From: Streptomyces cucumeris
GTDB lineage: Bacteria > Actinomycetota > Actinomycetes > Streptomycetales > Streptomycetaceae
Direction: 5' to 3'
DNA length: 64,000 bases
NCBI RefSeq assembly: GCF_024295805.1
Contig: NZ_JANCLX010000025.1
Location: forward strand, 62,001-126,000
The notes below the pieces were generated by a model. It made no database searches. It saw only the letters and a program-made list of their open reading frames with translations, and had not been told where the DNA came from. Every line of letters starts with the position of its first letter. The first letter of the stretch is position 1. The position numbers were made by a program, and so were the translations under genes. Of this stretch, positions 37,005 through 45,852 are shown one piece after another.

Positions 37005-37583
37005 CATGCTGACGCCGGGGGCGCCGGTGCTGCGACCGGTGCCCGGTCACGGCGACGACGTGGACAATGTGACGACACTGCTGGCCGAGAGCGAACTGGC
37101 CCGGCACCGGCTGGCTGTCGAGATCGTGGATGCCTGGTCCACCCGCGACGTCGGGCCGTTCCGCGCCACCGCGGTCCCGGCCGTCGACGGGCTGGGCGAT
37201 CCGCAGCTGAACTGGGTGGTGGAAGCCGACGGGCAGCGGGTCTTCCACGGCGGCGACACGATGTTCCACGGCTACTGGCGGCTCATCGCGCGCCGTTCAG
37301 CCCGTTCGACGCGGTGTTCCTGCCCTCCAACGGCGCGGTGGTCGATGCGCCGCATCTGCAGCCGCCGAGCCCGCTGCCCGCCGCGATGGACCCCAGGCAG
37401 GCCTCCGTGGCCGCGGAGGTCCTCGACGCCCGGTACGCAGTGCCGATCCACTACGAGACGGAGCAGCCGGACAAGATCGCGGGCTACGTCGAAGTCTCCG
37501 ACCCGGAGCATGACTTCCGCAGCCACGCCGGACGGCGGGCACACGTACTGGCCGTCGGGGAATGGCTGGACCTGGCCACATGA
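37005..37583 (+). pseudogene. MBL-fold metallohydrolase (UlaG-like), truncated and frameshifted
   Basis: The plus strand encodes GHGDDVDNVTTLLAESELAR, FRATAVPAVDGLGDPQLNWV and FHGGDTMFHGYW, then shifts frame near 37295 and continues PFDAVFLPSNGAVVDAPHLQ and YAVPIHYETEQPDKI to a stop at 37581-37583. The N-terminal metal-binding HxHxDH block is missing. It is a decayed beta-lactamase-fold hydrolase, joined directly to another remnant at 36990. Confidence 0.65.
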
Positions 37584-37785
37584 CCGGGAGCTCCGCCGCG
37601 CCACCAATCCGGCGCCCGACCATGGCCAGTATCCGCCGCTGCCCGTCCAGCTCCTTATCCGTGAACACCGGAGCAATGACCCGGCAACCTCAACAGAAGT
37701 GCATCGCTCCATGCCGCCCGACAACGCCCCACAGCGGCCGTCGACCCCAGCACATCACTCCGCCAGAAATGCTTACCCGGGCGGG

Positions 37786-38868
37786 TCAGAGCCAGCCATT
37801 GCGGCGGAACCCCCGGTGGATGAGGAAGCAGGCGATGGCCATAATCCCCAGCACCATGGGATAGCCGTACGTCCAGCGCAGCTCGGGCATATGGTCGAAG
37901 TTCATGCCGTAGATGCCGCAGACCATGGTGGGAACCGCGATGATCGCCGCCCACGCGGTGATCTTGCGCATGTCCTCGTTCTGGGCGACGGTCACCTGGG
38001 CGAGGTGGGCCTGGAGGATGGAGTCGAGCAGCGCGTCGAAGGAGGTGATCTGTTCGGTGATCCGCTCCAAGTGGTCGGCGACGTCACGGAAGTACGCGCT
38101 GATGTCGGAGCCGATGAGCGGTATGGGGTGGGTGGCGAGTCGCTTGAGCGGCCGGTCCAGCGGCGCGGCGGCCCGCTTGAGCTCCAGGAGCTCGCGTTTG
38201 AGCTGGTAGATGCGGCCGGCGTCACGGTAGCTGGTGTCCTCGGTGAAGACGGCGGACTCCACGGTGTCGATGTCGTGCTGCACGTTGTCGGCGACGGTGA
38301 GGTAGTCGTCGACCACATGATCGGCTATGGCGTGCAGCACTGCGGCGGGCCCCTTGGCCAGGTGCTCAGGAGTGGCCTCCAGAGCCTCGCGGCACGGCCC
38401 CAGCGAGCCGTGCCGTCCGTGCCTGATGGTGATCACGAAGTGAGGTCCGGTGAAGATCATGATTTCGCCGGTGTCCACCACTTCGCTGGTGGCGGTGAGC
38501 TCCGTGTGCTCGACATACCGAACGGTCTTGAAGACAGCGAACAGCGTGTCGTCGTACTGCTCCACTTTGGGCCGCTGGTGTGCCTGGACGGTGTCCTCGA
38601 CCGCCAGGGGATGCAGGCCGAAGAGTTCGGCGAGTCCGGCGAACTCCTCCTGGGTCGGCTCGTGCAGTCCGATCCAGACGAAGCCGCCATCCGACTTGCG
38701 GGCTTGCCGCAGTGCCTCTTCGGCGGGACAGTCGCCGTGCTGCCGCACACCATCGCGATAGACCACACAGTTCACCACCGAACTGCCCAGCGGCGACCGG
38801 GCAGGATGGCTGAGGTCGACGGTGCGCCGGTGCACCCGGCGGACCGCTTGACGAAGATTGCTGATCAT
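37786..38868 (-). CDS. CorA-family divalent metal transporter
   Basis: The protein has 360 residues from ATG 38868. A cytoplasmic funnel domain (about 1-295) precedes two C-terminal membrane segments with the signature YGMNF (CGIYGMNFDHMPELRWTYGY near 320). It carries Mg2+ or Co2+/Ni2+ across the membrane as a pentamer. The N-terminal tail is basic (SNLRQAVRRVHRRTVDL). Stand-alone gene with normal length. Confidence 0.93.
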   Translation of the reverse strand: MISNLRQAVRRVHRRTVDLSHPARSPLGSSVVNCVVYRDGVRQHGDCPAEEALRQARKSDGGFVWIGLHEPTQEEFAGLAELFGLHPLAVEDTVQAHQRPKVEQYDDTLFAVFKTVRYVEHTELTATSEVVDTGEIMIFTGPHFVITIRHGRHGSLGPCREALEATPEHLAKGPAAVLHAIADHVVDDYLTVADNVQHDIDTVESAVFTEDTSYRDAGRIYQLKRELLELKRAAAPLDRPLKRLATHPIPLIGSDISAYFRDVADHLERITEQITSFDALLDSILQAHLAQVTVAQNEDMRKITAWAAIIAVPTMVCGIYGMNFDHMPELRWTYGYPMVLGIMAIACFLIHRGFRRNGWL

Positions 38869-39239
38869 CGACACGGCGGACTCCTTCGGCAGATCGACGG
38901 TCAGTGTGCCATCCCCCGCCACACAGGTCAGCCGACCCCGGGAGCGATCCGGCAGCGAGCCACCCGACCGGGGTCGGCGTTGCCGCCCCTCGATCGAGCC
39001 GCGGTCCCTGGCGTATCGAGGCGCTACGGAGCAGACGTCGTACGGCACGCTCCCGGCTCGCTTTCGTGCGCATGACGTTGGCGTGAGCCAACTCACCGAC
39101 CAGCACCACTTCCGGACTCCGGGCCGGCACCACGTCGGGCCCCATCTCGGGGAAAGCGACGCCGCGGTTCTCACTGCCCCGCCGGGACGGCGGCCATCAT
39201 GACGTCCCGCGCGGGCGCGGAGCGGCAACGCGGCGGCCG
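38869..39239. other. Intergenic region upstream of the CorA gene
   Basis: About 370 bp between the CorA start and the end of the CDF gene (both minus strand). The minus frame has a stretch reading VLVGELAHANVMRTKASRER that looks protein-like but is not assignable and has no clear start. It could be a gene remnant; otherwise only promoter sequence is expected. Confidence 0.35.
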
Positions 39240-39959
39240 TCACGCACAACAGGTGCAGCCCGGCTTGCAATCGCACGTGTCCGTCGCGGCGACTGCCGCC
39301 CCGACGGGGACCGCGTCGTGTGCGGTGGGTGCGCAGCAGCCCTTGCCCTGCCAGGCGTCGTGGCCTTCCCTGACCGCGATGGCGGCGATGACCAGGGCGG
39401 CGAGGGGGTCGGCCCAGGACCAGCCGAGGGTGGCGTCGAGTACCAGGCCCACCAGGAGGACGGCCGAGAGGTAGGTGCACAGGAGGGTCTGCTTGGAGTC
39501 GGCGACTGCGGAGGCGGAGCCGAGTTCGCGTCCGGCACGGCGCTGGGCGGCCGACAGGAACGGCATGATCGCCAGAGACAGAGCGGCAATGACGATGCCG
39601 GGGATCGAGCGATGGGTCTCACCGCTGCCGACGAGAGCCCGGATGGCGTCGATGGTCACGTATGCGGCGAGGGCGAAGAAGGAGACGGCGATGATCCGCA
39701 GGGTGGTCTTCTCCCGGGCCTCACGGACGGTGTGGTCGCGGGCGGAGAACTGCCAGGCGACCGCAGCGGCGGAGGACACCTCGATCACGGAGTCGAGACC
39801 GAAGCCGATCAGCGCGGTGGAGGAGGCGAGCGTACCGGCGGTGATCGCGACGACGGCCTCGATGACGTTATAGGTGATCGTGGCGGCGACCAGCAGCCGT
39901 ATGCGCTTGATGAGCCGGTCGCGGCGGGCCGGGGACAGCCCGCAGGACTTCGCGGTCAT
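39240..39959 (-). CDS. Cation diffusion facilitator family protein with Cys-rich tail
   Basis: The protein has about 239 residues from ATG 39959, which overlaps the regulator's stop (ATGA) with GAGGGA 8 nt upstream. It has about six membrane segments with CDF-type acidic and polar helices (ALIGFGLDSVIEVSSAAAVA, SAVADSKQTLLCTYLS, DATLGWSWADPLAALVIAAI). The tail carries KGCCAP and CDCKPGCTCCA, eight cysteines suited to soft metals. It is probably an exporter of Cd, Pb or Zn, co-transcribed with the upstream CmtR-like sensor. Confidence 0.88.
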   Translation of the reverse strand: MTAKSCGLSPARRDRLIKRIRLLVAATITYNVIEAVVAITAGTLASSTALIGFGLDSVIEVSSAAAVAWQFSARDHTVREAREKTTLRIIAVSFFALAAYVTIDAIRALVGSGETHRSIPGIVIAALSLAIMPFLSAAQRRAGRELGSASAVADSKQTLLCTYLSAVLLVGLVLDATLGWSWADPLAALVIAAIAVREGHDAWQGKGCCAPTAHDAVPVGAAVAATDTCDCKPGCTCCA

Positions 39960-40294
39960 CCGCAGCATCCCTCCGTGGCCGAGTCCGGGCAGGTCTTGTC
40001 GGACTCGACCGCGAGCACCGCGTCGAGCAGATGCTCCAGGGCCTGGCCGAGGCGTGCATCGGCGAGCTCATAGCGGGTCCGCCGCCCGGTCGGCACCGTG
40101 ATGACCAGTCCACAGTCCCGCAGGCAGGCCAAGTGATTCGACAGCCGGGACCGGGAGACTCCCAGTGCGTCGGCGAGGTCGGCCGGGTGGGCCGGCTCCT
40201 CGCGCAAGGCAAGCAGGATCCGGCAGCGGGTCGGATCGGCGAGCGCGCGGCCGAACCGGGCCAGCACGTCGATGTCGGAGGCAACGGTCAGCAC
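39956..40294 (-). CDS. ArsR/SmtB-family metal sensor, CmtR-like
   Basis: The 112-residue winged-helix repressor has HPADLADALGVSRSRLSNHL and ACLRDCGLVITVPTGRRTRY. The paired cysteines in HLACLRDCGLV match the Cd(II)/Pb(II) ligands of mycobacterial CmtR, and further cysteines follow at the C-terminus (KTCPDSATEGCCG). It should repress itself and the CDF exporter it overlaps until metal binds. It is the first gene of a two-gene operon. Confidence 0.9.
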   Translation of the reverse strand: MLTVASDIDVLARFGRALADPTRCRILLALREEPAHPADLADALGVSRSRLSNHLACLRDCGLVITVPTGRRTRYELADARLGQALEHLLDAVLAVESDKTCPDSATEGCCG

Positions 40295-40344
40295 ACCGCG
40301 ACAGTACAGCTGATCCTGAATTCAGAGAACCCTGAACTATTTCG

Positions 40345-40785
40345 TCACGGATCGCCACCGCAAGCACCGCCCGCCACGCCTGGCTCAAGGAACTCGGCGC
40401 CGACGAGACCATCGACTACACGACCACCCGTTTCGAGGACGCCGCCGTCGACGTCGACATCGTCATCGACCTGGTGGGCGATGCCCACGACCGGACCAGC
40501 ACCCGCTCGCTCGAGGTCCTGCGCCCCGGCGGCCTGCTGGTCGCCATCCCGGCCGGCGTCTCCCCGGAGCTGGCCCAGGCCGCCGAGGCGACTGGTGTCC
40601 GGGTCACCCCGTTCCTGGTCGAGCCGGACGGAGCCGCGCTGACGACGATCGCGGACCTGATCGACGCCGGCCATGTCGCCGTCGAGGTGGAGGACACCTT
40701 CCCGCTGGAGGAGGCCGACGCGGTCCACGCCCGCGGCGAGGCCGGCCGCACCCGCGGCAAGCTCGTCCTCACCGTCGCCAACTGA
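40345..40785 (+). pseudogene. Zinc-type NADP oxidoreductase (quinone-reductase-like), N-terminally truncated
   Basis: The open frame gives only the C-terminal part of an MDR-family oxidoreductase: ATASTARHAWLKELGADETI, DIVIDLVGDAHDRTSTRSLE and VLRPGGLLVAIPAGVSPELA, ending RTRGKLVLTVAN. The catalytic N-terminal domain and the start of the nucleotide-binding fold are absent, and the CmtR promoter region adjoins the break. It is probably a deletion remnant. Confidence 0.75.
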
Positions 40786-40815
40786 CCACCCCCGGAACGA
40801 ACTTTGGAGTCGCAC

Positions 40816-41136
40816 ATGTACTACGAGATCCGCCGCTACCAGGCGCAGCCCGGTCGCCGCGAGGAGTGGGTGCGCTACATGGAAGAGGTGGTCATCCCGT
40901 TCCAGGCCTCCCTGGGCATGGACGTGACAGCCTCCTTCGTCGACGACCAGGACGAGGACGGCTACGTGTGGATCCGCCGGTTCGAGGACGAGGCCCAGAG
41001 CGAGGCCCTGTACGAAGCCGTCTACCACCACGACCGCTGGAAGAACGAGATCGGCCCGGTCGTCTACGACCTGCTGATCCCCGATAAGACCGTCGTCACC
41101 CGCGTGGTCCCCACCCCCGCCTCACCACTGCGGTGA
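40816..41136 (+). CDS. NIPSNAP-family protein
   Basis: The 106-residue protein starts at ATG 40816 (GGAG upstream) and has the NIPSNAP dimeric ferredoxin-like pattern: MYYEIRRYQAQPGRREEWVR, YMEEVVIPFQASLGM and YVWIRRFEDEAQSEALYEAV. The function of bacterial members is not known; some are suspected monooxygenase-like or stress proteins. It follows the truncated oxidoreductase by 30 bp, suggesting both once belonged to one operon. Confidence 0.88.
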   Translation: MYYEIRRYQAQPGRREEWVRYMEEVVIPFQASLGMDVTASFVDDQDEDGYVWIRRFEDEAQSEALYEAVYHHDRWKNEIGPVVYDLLIPDKTVVTRVVPTPASPLR

Positions 41137-41204
41137 CCCGTCCGCACCACTTGCGCCACATGGAACGGCGCCACCCGCAGAGCACAGCCACAAAGGGACC
41201 ACTC

Positions 41205-41650
41205 ATGAGCTCGCGCCCACTCGCAATGTCGTTCCCCACCTCCTCGATCACCCAGGTCGCAGCCGGCGCACTGATCGCAGCGGTACACACGGCCGCCGCC
41301 CGGATCGGTTTCACGGCGACTGTCGCCGTCACCGACCCGGGCGGGCACCTCAAGGCGTTCGACCGCGCCGACGACGCGCCCTTCCTCACCACCGAGGTCG
41401 CCGTCGACAAGGCCTGGACCGCAGCCTCCTTCCACACCCCACCCACGCGTGGAACGACTACCTCACCAATCCGAGCATCGCGCCGCTGGGCGGCCACCCG
41501 CGCCTGATGGCGGTCGGCGACGGCTACCCGATCATCGACAACGGCCAGTGCGTCGAAGGCATCAGAATCTCCGGCGGCAGCTACGAGCAGGACCAGCAGG
41601 CCGCAGAAGAGGCCCTGGCCGCCCTCGGGTTCGAGGTGCCCGCCCACTGA
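41205..41650 (+). pseudogene. GlcG/HbpS-like (DUF336) protein gene with a frameshift
   Basis: From ATG 41205 the frame gives SSITQVAAGALIAAVHTAAA, TATVAVTDPGGHLKAFDRAD and LTTEVAVDKAWTAASF, typical of the GlcG/HbpS fold that binds haem or cobalamin. Near 41440 the frame shifts; the rest (AWNDYLTNPSIAPLGGHPRL, YPIIDNGQCVEGIRISGGSY) is in the +2 frame to a TGA at 41648-41650. One base in a C-run explains it. A sequencing error is the alternative to real decay. Confidence 0.75.
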
Positions 41651-41665
41651 CCGCCCGACCGGCCT

Positions 41666-41704
41666 GTACGGTCAGCCATCGCAGCCATCGAGGGCAGACC
41701 GTAC
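41666..41704. terminator. Inverted repeat between convergent genes
   Basis: GTACGGTC (41666-41673) and GACCGTAC (41697-41704) form an 8-bp stem with a 23-nt loop, between the convergent GlcG-like and DUF4232 genes. It could terminate transcription from either side, but the loop is long. Confidence 0.4.
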
Positions 41705-41790
41705 GGTCTTCCCGCTCCGAGACACTTGAAGACGTGTCCTGCGGCGGCCACCGGGGATGCCGAAGGGAAGCTCAGAGGCAATCCAGTCGG

Positions 41791-42333
41791 TTACCGCCCG
41801 ACCGGATTGAGGTAGGTGGCCGGGTGGGTGGCGCCGTCCTGCTTGAGAATCTGGCCACCGAACGGCCACTTCAGGGTGAAGTGCTCCGTCTCGTTCGGCG
41901 GTGTGACCAGGAACTTGGCCGGAACGAACTTCTCCTTCTGCGGCGTGGACCGGGCCACGGGGAGCAGGGTGATGCTGAAGTCCACCGTGTCCCCCTGCTC
42001 CAGGGTCATCTTTTCGGGCCTTGTGGAGGAGCGCGCCAGCGACCAGGTGCCGTCGGTCTCCTGAGCGCCGATCATGTCGACACCGGCGAAGCCGGACAGG
42101 GTGCAGGTGCGATTGCTCCGGTTGGTGAACCAGATGTACGCCTGGGTCTGCTTCTCCGTCTGCTCCATCTCCGGCCTCGCGTCATCCCCCGTGGCGAAAC
42201 CGGCCTTCAGGTCGGCGGTATGGCAGCGGGTCGGCTCGGCCTTGGCCGGGGCGGCCGAAGCCGGGACGGCGGTAGCGGCAGTTCCGGCGACGACGACAGC
42301 CGCAAGGGCCACGGCGGTCAGCTTGCTCTTCAT
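41791..42333 (-). CDS. Secreted DUF4232-domain protein
   Basis: The 180-residue protein has a clear signal peptide (MKSKLTAVALAAVVVAGTAA... ASA). The mature part fits DUF4232: CHTADLKAGFATGDDARPEM, AYIWFTNRSNRTCTLSGFAG and a proline-rich C-terminus with two Cys in the first half that may pair. Such exported proteins are frequent in Streptomyces and their role is unknown. It is a single gene. Confidence 0.88.
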   Translation of the reverse strand: MKSKLTAVALAAVVVAGTAATAVPASAAPAKAEPTRCHTADLKAGFATGDDARPEMEQTEKQTQAYIWFTNRSNRTCTLSGFAGVDMIGAQETDGTWSLARSSTRPEKMTLEQGDTVDFSITLLPVARSTPQKEKFVPAKFLVTPPNETEHFTLKWPFGGQILKQDGATHPATYLNPVGR

Positions 42334-42865
42334 GTCTGGTTCCCCTCGAAGGCGAATCGGCGCGCGAGGTCAGCACGCGCCTACGTATCTGAAGATGCGC
42401 AATGCCCGGGGGAAGTTCGGCGTGGCGGAGAACCTTTGCGAGGACGAAGACCGTTTTCGGTCACGGCCGAACGACCTGGTGCTCCTCGGCCGGCTGGCGC
42501 CGCTCCCCCTTGCTTGGCGTCGAAAGACGTCCAGCCGCTGGTAGGGCGCTTGCCATGAGTCCTCATATGGCTGTGGAGGAGGGAGTGGCGCAGTATCGCG
42601 ATCACCCACCCGGCCCTCGCCCGGCTGACGGCCACCACGGACAGTAGCCGGCGCGTATTTGGCACACTGTTTAGAGGCTTTCAGGACATGGCGGAAGTCT
42701 GCACTGGTCGCCCTGCCTAGGGATCGCCGCAGGTCAAGGGGGCTATTTCTGGGACTGCTCGCGATCCACGCCAATACCTCGTCCACTCTGCTCGGCGCGC
42801 GCGACCGGGGCGTAGGTGGTCTGCTGATTCCGGGGGATTCATCCCCGTACGCCGGAGAGATCCAG
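42334..42865. other. Intergenic region between DUF4232 gene and alcohol dehydrogenase
   Basis: About 530 bp between two divergent genes. I see no gene I can support. The minus frame has a short protein-like stretch (ASSPRNSPLDLRRSLGRATS) without a recognisable family or start. Both flanking promoters must lie here. Confidence 0.4.
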
Positions 42866-43888
42866 ATGAGTAGCTATCGAGTCGCGCAGGTCGCTGCCGC
42901 CGGTGGTGCGTTCGAGATCGTCGAGCGGGAGGTGCCGCGGCCCGGCCGCGGCCATGTGCGGATCGCCGTGGAGGCCTGCGGGATCTGCCACAGCGACAGC
43001 GTCTTCGTGAACGCCGAGGTGCCGGGCGTGCGGTTTCCCCTGGTGGCCGGACATGAGGTCGCGGGGCGCATCGAGGAGCTCGGTGAGGGCACAGACGACG
43101 TCTGGCGGGTGGGCGACCGGGTGGCGGTCGGCTGGTTCGGCGGCAGCTGCGGCCACTGCCCGCCCTGTCGGCACGGTGACTTCATCGTCTGCGAGAACCT
43201 GAAGATCCCCGGATGGGCATACGACGGTGGCTACGCCGAGGCGGTGATCGCGCCGGTGGACGCCCTGGCCCAGATCCCCGACGCGCTGGCCGCTGCCGAC
43301 GCGGCTCCCCTGGCCTGCGCGGGGGTGACCACCTACAACGGGCTGCGGCGCAGCGCCGCCCGGCCCGGCGACCTGGTCGCCGTACTCGGCATCGGCGGCC
43401 TCGGCCACCTGGGGGTGCAGTACGCGGCCGCGATGGGCTTCGAGACCGTGGCCATCGCCCGGGGAGCCGCCAAGGCCGACCTCGCCAAGCAGCTCGGCGC
43501 GCACCACTACATCGACAGCACTGGGGACACCACCGTCGCGGACGCGCTGCGATCCCTCGGCGGCGCCAAGGCCGTTCTGGCCACCGCCGCCAACTCCGAC
43601 GCGATCACGGCGACCGTGGATGGGCTGTCGCCCCGCGGCGAACTGGTGGTCATCGGCGTGGACCCCACTCCGCTGGGAATCAACCCGACCCAGCTGCTGA
43701 TGGCCGGCCGGATCGTCCGTGGCCACCCGTCCGGCACCGCGCAGGATGTCCAGGACACCATGGCGTTCAGCGCACTGCGCGGGATCCGCCCGATGGTCGA
43801 GACCGTGCCGCTGGACCAAGCCGCTGAAGCGTACGGGAAGATGATGTCCGGGGCCGCCCGCTTCAGGATGGTGCTCACCCCCCGCTGA
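42866..43888 (+). CDS. Zinc-dependent alcohol dehydrogenase
   Basis: The protein has 340 residues from ATG 42866 (GGAGAG upstream). It has catalytic-zinc ligands in GICHSD (Cys near 37) and AGHEVAGRIEELGEG, the structural-zinc cluster CGHCPPCRHGDFIVC near 94-108, and the Rossmann motif VLGIGGLGHLGVQYAAAMGF near 173. It oxidises alcohols or reduces aldehydes with NAD(P). This subgroup (AdhP/YahK-like) is broad, so the natural substrate is unknown. Confidence 0.93.
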   Translation: MSSYRVAQVAAAGGAFEIVEREVPRPGRGHVRIAVEACGICHSDSVFVNAEVPGVRFPLVAGHEVAGRIEELGEGTDDVWRVGDRVAVGWFGGSCGHCPPCRHGDFIVCENLKIPGWAYDGGYAEAVIAPVDALAQIPDALAAADAAPLACAGVTTYNGLRRSAARPGDLVAVLGIGGLGHLGVQYAAAMGFETVAIARGAAKADLAKQLGAHHYIDSTGDTTVADALRSLGGAKAVLATAANSDAITATVDGLSPRGELVVIGVDPTPLGINPTQLLMAGRIVRGHPSGTAQDVQDTMAFSALRGIRPMVETVPLDQAAEAYGKMMSGAARFRMVLTPR

Positions 43889-43977
43889 CCCGCCGCCGGA
43901 CGCACGGGCCTTCTTGCGGCACGTGCTCCACCGTCAGCACATTCGCGGTGGCAGCCGGGCGCACTCGGTTCCTCTCC

Positions 43978-44460
43978 TCACATCCACGCGGGGTAGCCAC
44001 CGTCCACCCGGATGGTGTCGATGCCGCTGATGTGCCGGGCTCCGCAGCGGTCCTGGGGCAGTGCGAGCTGGGGGCCGGCGCGGTCGAGCGAGGTGTCGTC
44101 GATGGTGACCGCGAGCAGAACAGGAGCGCGCCCGAAGTCGGGGTCGATCTCGGCCCACGACAACATCGTCCGGTGGCCGTCCGCACCGTGTACGGCGACC
44201 AGGAAGCACAGGCGATCCTTGCGCTTGGTGGGGTCGAAGCCCGGGCCGGCGTCCACGAGGACGTCGTGCAGGAGCGGTCCGGTGAATCGGTGGTGCTGGA
44301 CGCCGCTGGTGGCGCACTCGAAACTGACCTGTGCCCGGTGCTGGGGCCAGGCCAGCAGATCGGACACCGTCAGCCGGGCCGGACGGGTCAGATCGCCGGT
44401 GAGAACGAGTTCAGCCACCGGGCCGGTGGTCCTACTGGCAGTGGCGAGGGACTCGCTCAC
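43978..44460 (-). CDS. Molybdopterin-dependent oxidoreductase-domain protein (sulfite-oxidase fold)
   Basis: The 160-residue protein carries a compact oxidoreductase molybdopterin domain: LTGDLTRPARLTVSDLLAWP, VSFECATSGVQHHRFTGPLL with the candidate Mo-ligand Cys near 50, and APVLLAVTIDDTSLDRAGPQ and GIDTIRVDGGYPAWM at the end. It is divergent from the HTH-TOBE protein and modABC genes, so a molybdenum enzyme is placed next to molybdate uptake. It is small, and no membrane or haem partner is seen. Confidence 0.8.
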   Translation of the reverse strand: MSESLATASRTTGPVAELVLTGDLTRPARLTVSDLLAWPQHRAQVSFECATSGVQHHRFTGPLLHDVLVDAGPGFDPTKRKDRLCFLVAVHGADGHRTMLSWAEIDPDFGRAPVLLAVTIDDTSLDRAGPQLALPQDRCGARHISGIDTIRVDGGYPAWM

Positions 44461-44599
44461 GGGCTACCACCTCCTGGCTGACCCGTACCCGAACACCTAT
44501 CCCGTACAAACGCACATGCCATGCCATCAAACCGAGTATCCGGCTCATGCGAAGGAACAAGGGTCTTCCTCCTGGCATCTGCGGCAGTATGATCCACGC

Positions 44600-44986
44600 A
44601 TGCACACCTACCGGATCGGGGACGCGGCTGCCTTGCTCGGTGTCAGCGCCGACACCGTGAGGCGTTTGATCGATGGCGGGAAACTGACCGCCGAACGGGA
44701 CGAACTGGGCCACCGGATCATCCCCGGGCCGGCCCTCGCGGCCTACGCCCGGCAGGTACACCGTATGGAGCGGGAGTCCGCGGGCTCCTCGGCCCGTAAC
44801 CGCTTCTCCGGCATCGTCACCGACGTAATCCTCGGTGATGTGTCGGCACAGGTGGAGATCCAGGCCGGACCATTCCGCGTAGTGGCGATGGTCAGCCGCG
44901 AATCGGCTGAGGAGCTGGAGCTGGAGCCCGGCGTTCCGGCGGCTGCCGTGATCAAGTCGACCAACGTGGTTGTCGAGAGACCGTAA
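44600..44986 (+). CDS. HTH plus TOBE (molybdate/molybdopterin-binding) regulator
   Basis: The protein has 128 residues from ATG 44600. An excisionase/MerR-type helix-turn-helix (YRIGDAAALLGVSADTVRRL, IDGGKLTAERDELGHRIIPG) is followed by a Mop/TOBE domain (RNRFSGIVTDVILGDVSAQV, EIQAGPFRVVAMVSRESAEE, AAAVIKSTNVVVERP). The TOBE domain binds molybdate, so this is probably a ModE-like sensor for the modABC genes that start 35 bp downstream. Confidence 0.88.
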   Translation: MHTYRIGDAAALLGVSADTVRRLIDGGKLTAERDELGHRIIPGPALAAYARQVHRMERESAGSSARNRFSGIVTDVILGDVSAQVEIQAGPFRVVAMVSRESAEELELEPGVPAAAVIKSTNVVVERP

Positions 44987-45021
44987 ATGTGTCCGTCAGG
45001 ACCAAAGGGAGTGACCCCGTG

Positions 45022-45852
45022 ATGACCCGTTCCGCGCGTCGGACCCGCCGGACCCTGCAGGTGGCTGCTGCAGGTGCCGCCGCTCTGCTGGCCCTGAGCG
45101 CCTGTTCTTCGTCCGGTGATTCCTCATCGGAGAAGAAGTCGGACTCCTCCGACGGAGCTTCCGCCTCGGACAAGGTATCGGGCTCGGTGACCGTCTTCGC
45201 GGCCGCATCGCTGAAGGAGAGCTTCACGAAGCTGGGCCACGCATTCGAGAAGGAGCACCCCGGCACGAAGGTGACCTTCAGTTTCGGTGGCAGCGACGCC
45301 CTCGCCGCGAGCATCACCGGTGGCGCCCCGGCTGATGTGTTCGCCGCCGCCAGCCCCAAGACGATGAAGATCGTCACGGATGAGGGAGACGCGTCCGGCA
45401 AGCCCGCCACGTTCGTGCGCAACCAGTTGGAGATCGCCACCCTGCCGGGCAACCCCGACAAGATCTCCTCCTTGAAGAGCCTCACCAAGTCCGGGCTGAA
45501 GGTCGTCCTGTGCGACAAGACGGTCCCGTGCGGCGCCGCCGCTCAGAAAGCCCTCGACACCAGCAAGCTCAAGCTCACCCCGGTCTCCTACGAGCAGGAC
45601 GTCAAGAGCGCCTTGAACAAGGTGCAGTTGAAGGAGGCCGACGCGGCCGTCGTCTACAAGACCGACGTGAAGGCGGCGGGCGACAAGGTGCAGGGGGTGG
45701 AGTTCCCCGAGTCGACGAAGGCCATCAACGACTACCCGATCGTCTCGCTGAAGGACGCGCCCAACGCCGCCGCGGCCAAGGCGTTCATCCGGCTGGTGCA
45801 GTCCGCCGAGGGCCAGAAGGTCCTCGGCGACGCCGGGTTCCTCAAGCCGTGA
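45022..45852 (+). CDS. modA: Molybdate-binding lipoprotein ModA
   Basis: The protein has 276 residues from ATG 45022 (AAAGGGAG 10 nt upstream; GTG 45019 also possible). It has a lipoprotein signal with lipobox LSAC (Cys28) and a Ser/Asp linker. The mature protein has the ModA landmarks GSVTVFAAASLKESFTKLGH, TFSFGGSDALAASITGGAPA and DVFAAASPKTMKIVTD, then DAAVVYKTDVKAAGDKVQGV. It captures molybdate or tungstate outside the membrane for ModBC. Its stop overlaps the modB start. Confidence 0.95.
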   Translation: MTRSARRTRRTLQVAAAGAAALLALSACSSSGDSSSEKKSDSSDGASASDKVSGSVTVFAAASLKESFTKLGHAFEKEHPGTKVTFSFGGSDALAASITGGAPADVFAAASPKTMKIVTDEGDASGKPATFVRNQLEIATLPGNPDKISSLKSLTKSGLKVVLCDKTVPCGAAAQKALDTSKLKLTPVSYEQDVKSALNKVQLKEADAAVVYKTDVKAAGDKVQGVEFPESTKAINDYPIVSLKDAPNAAAAKAFIRLVQSAEGQKVLGDAGFLKP

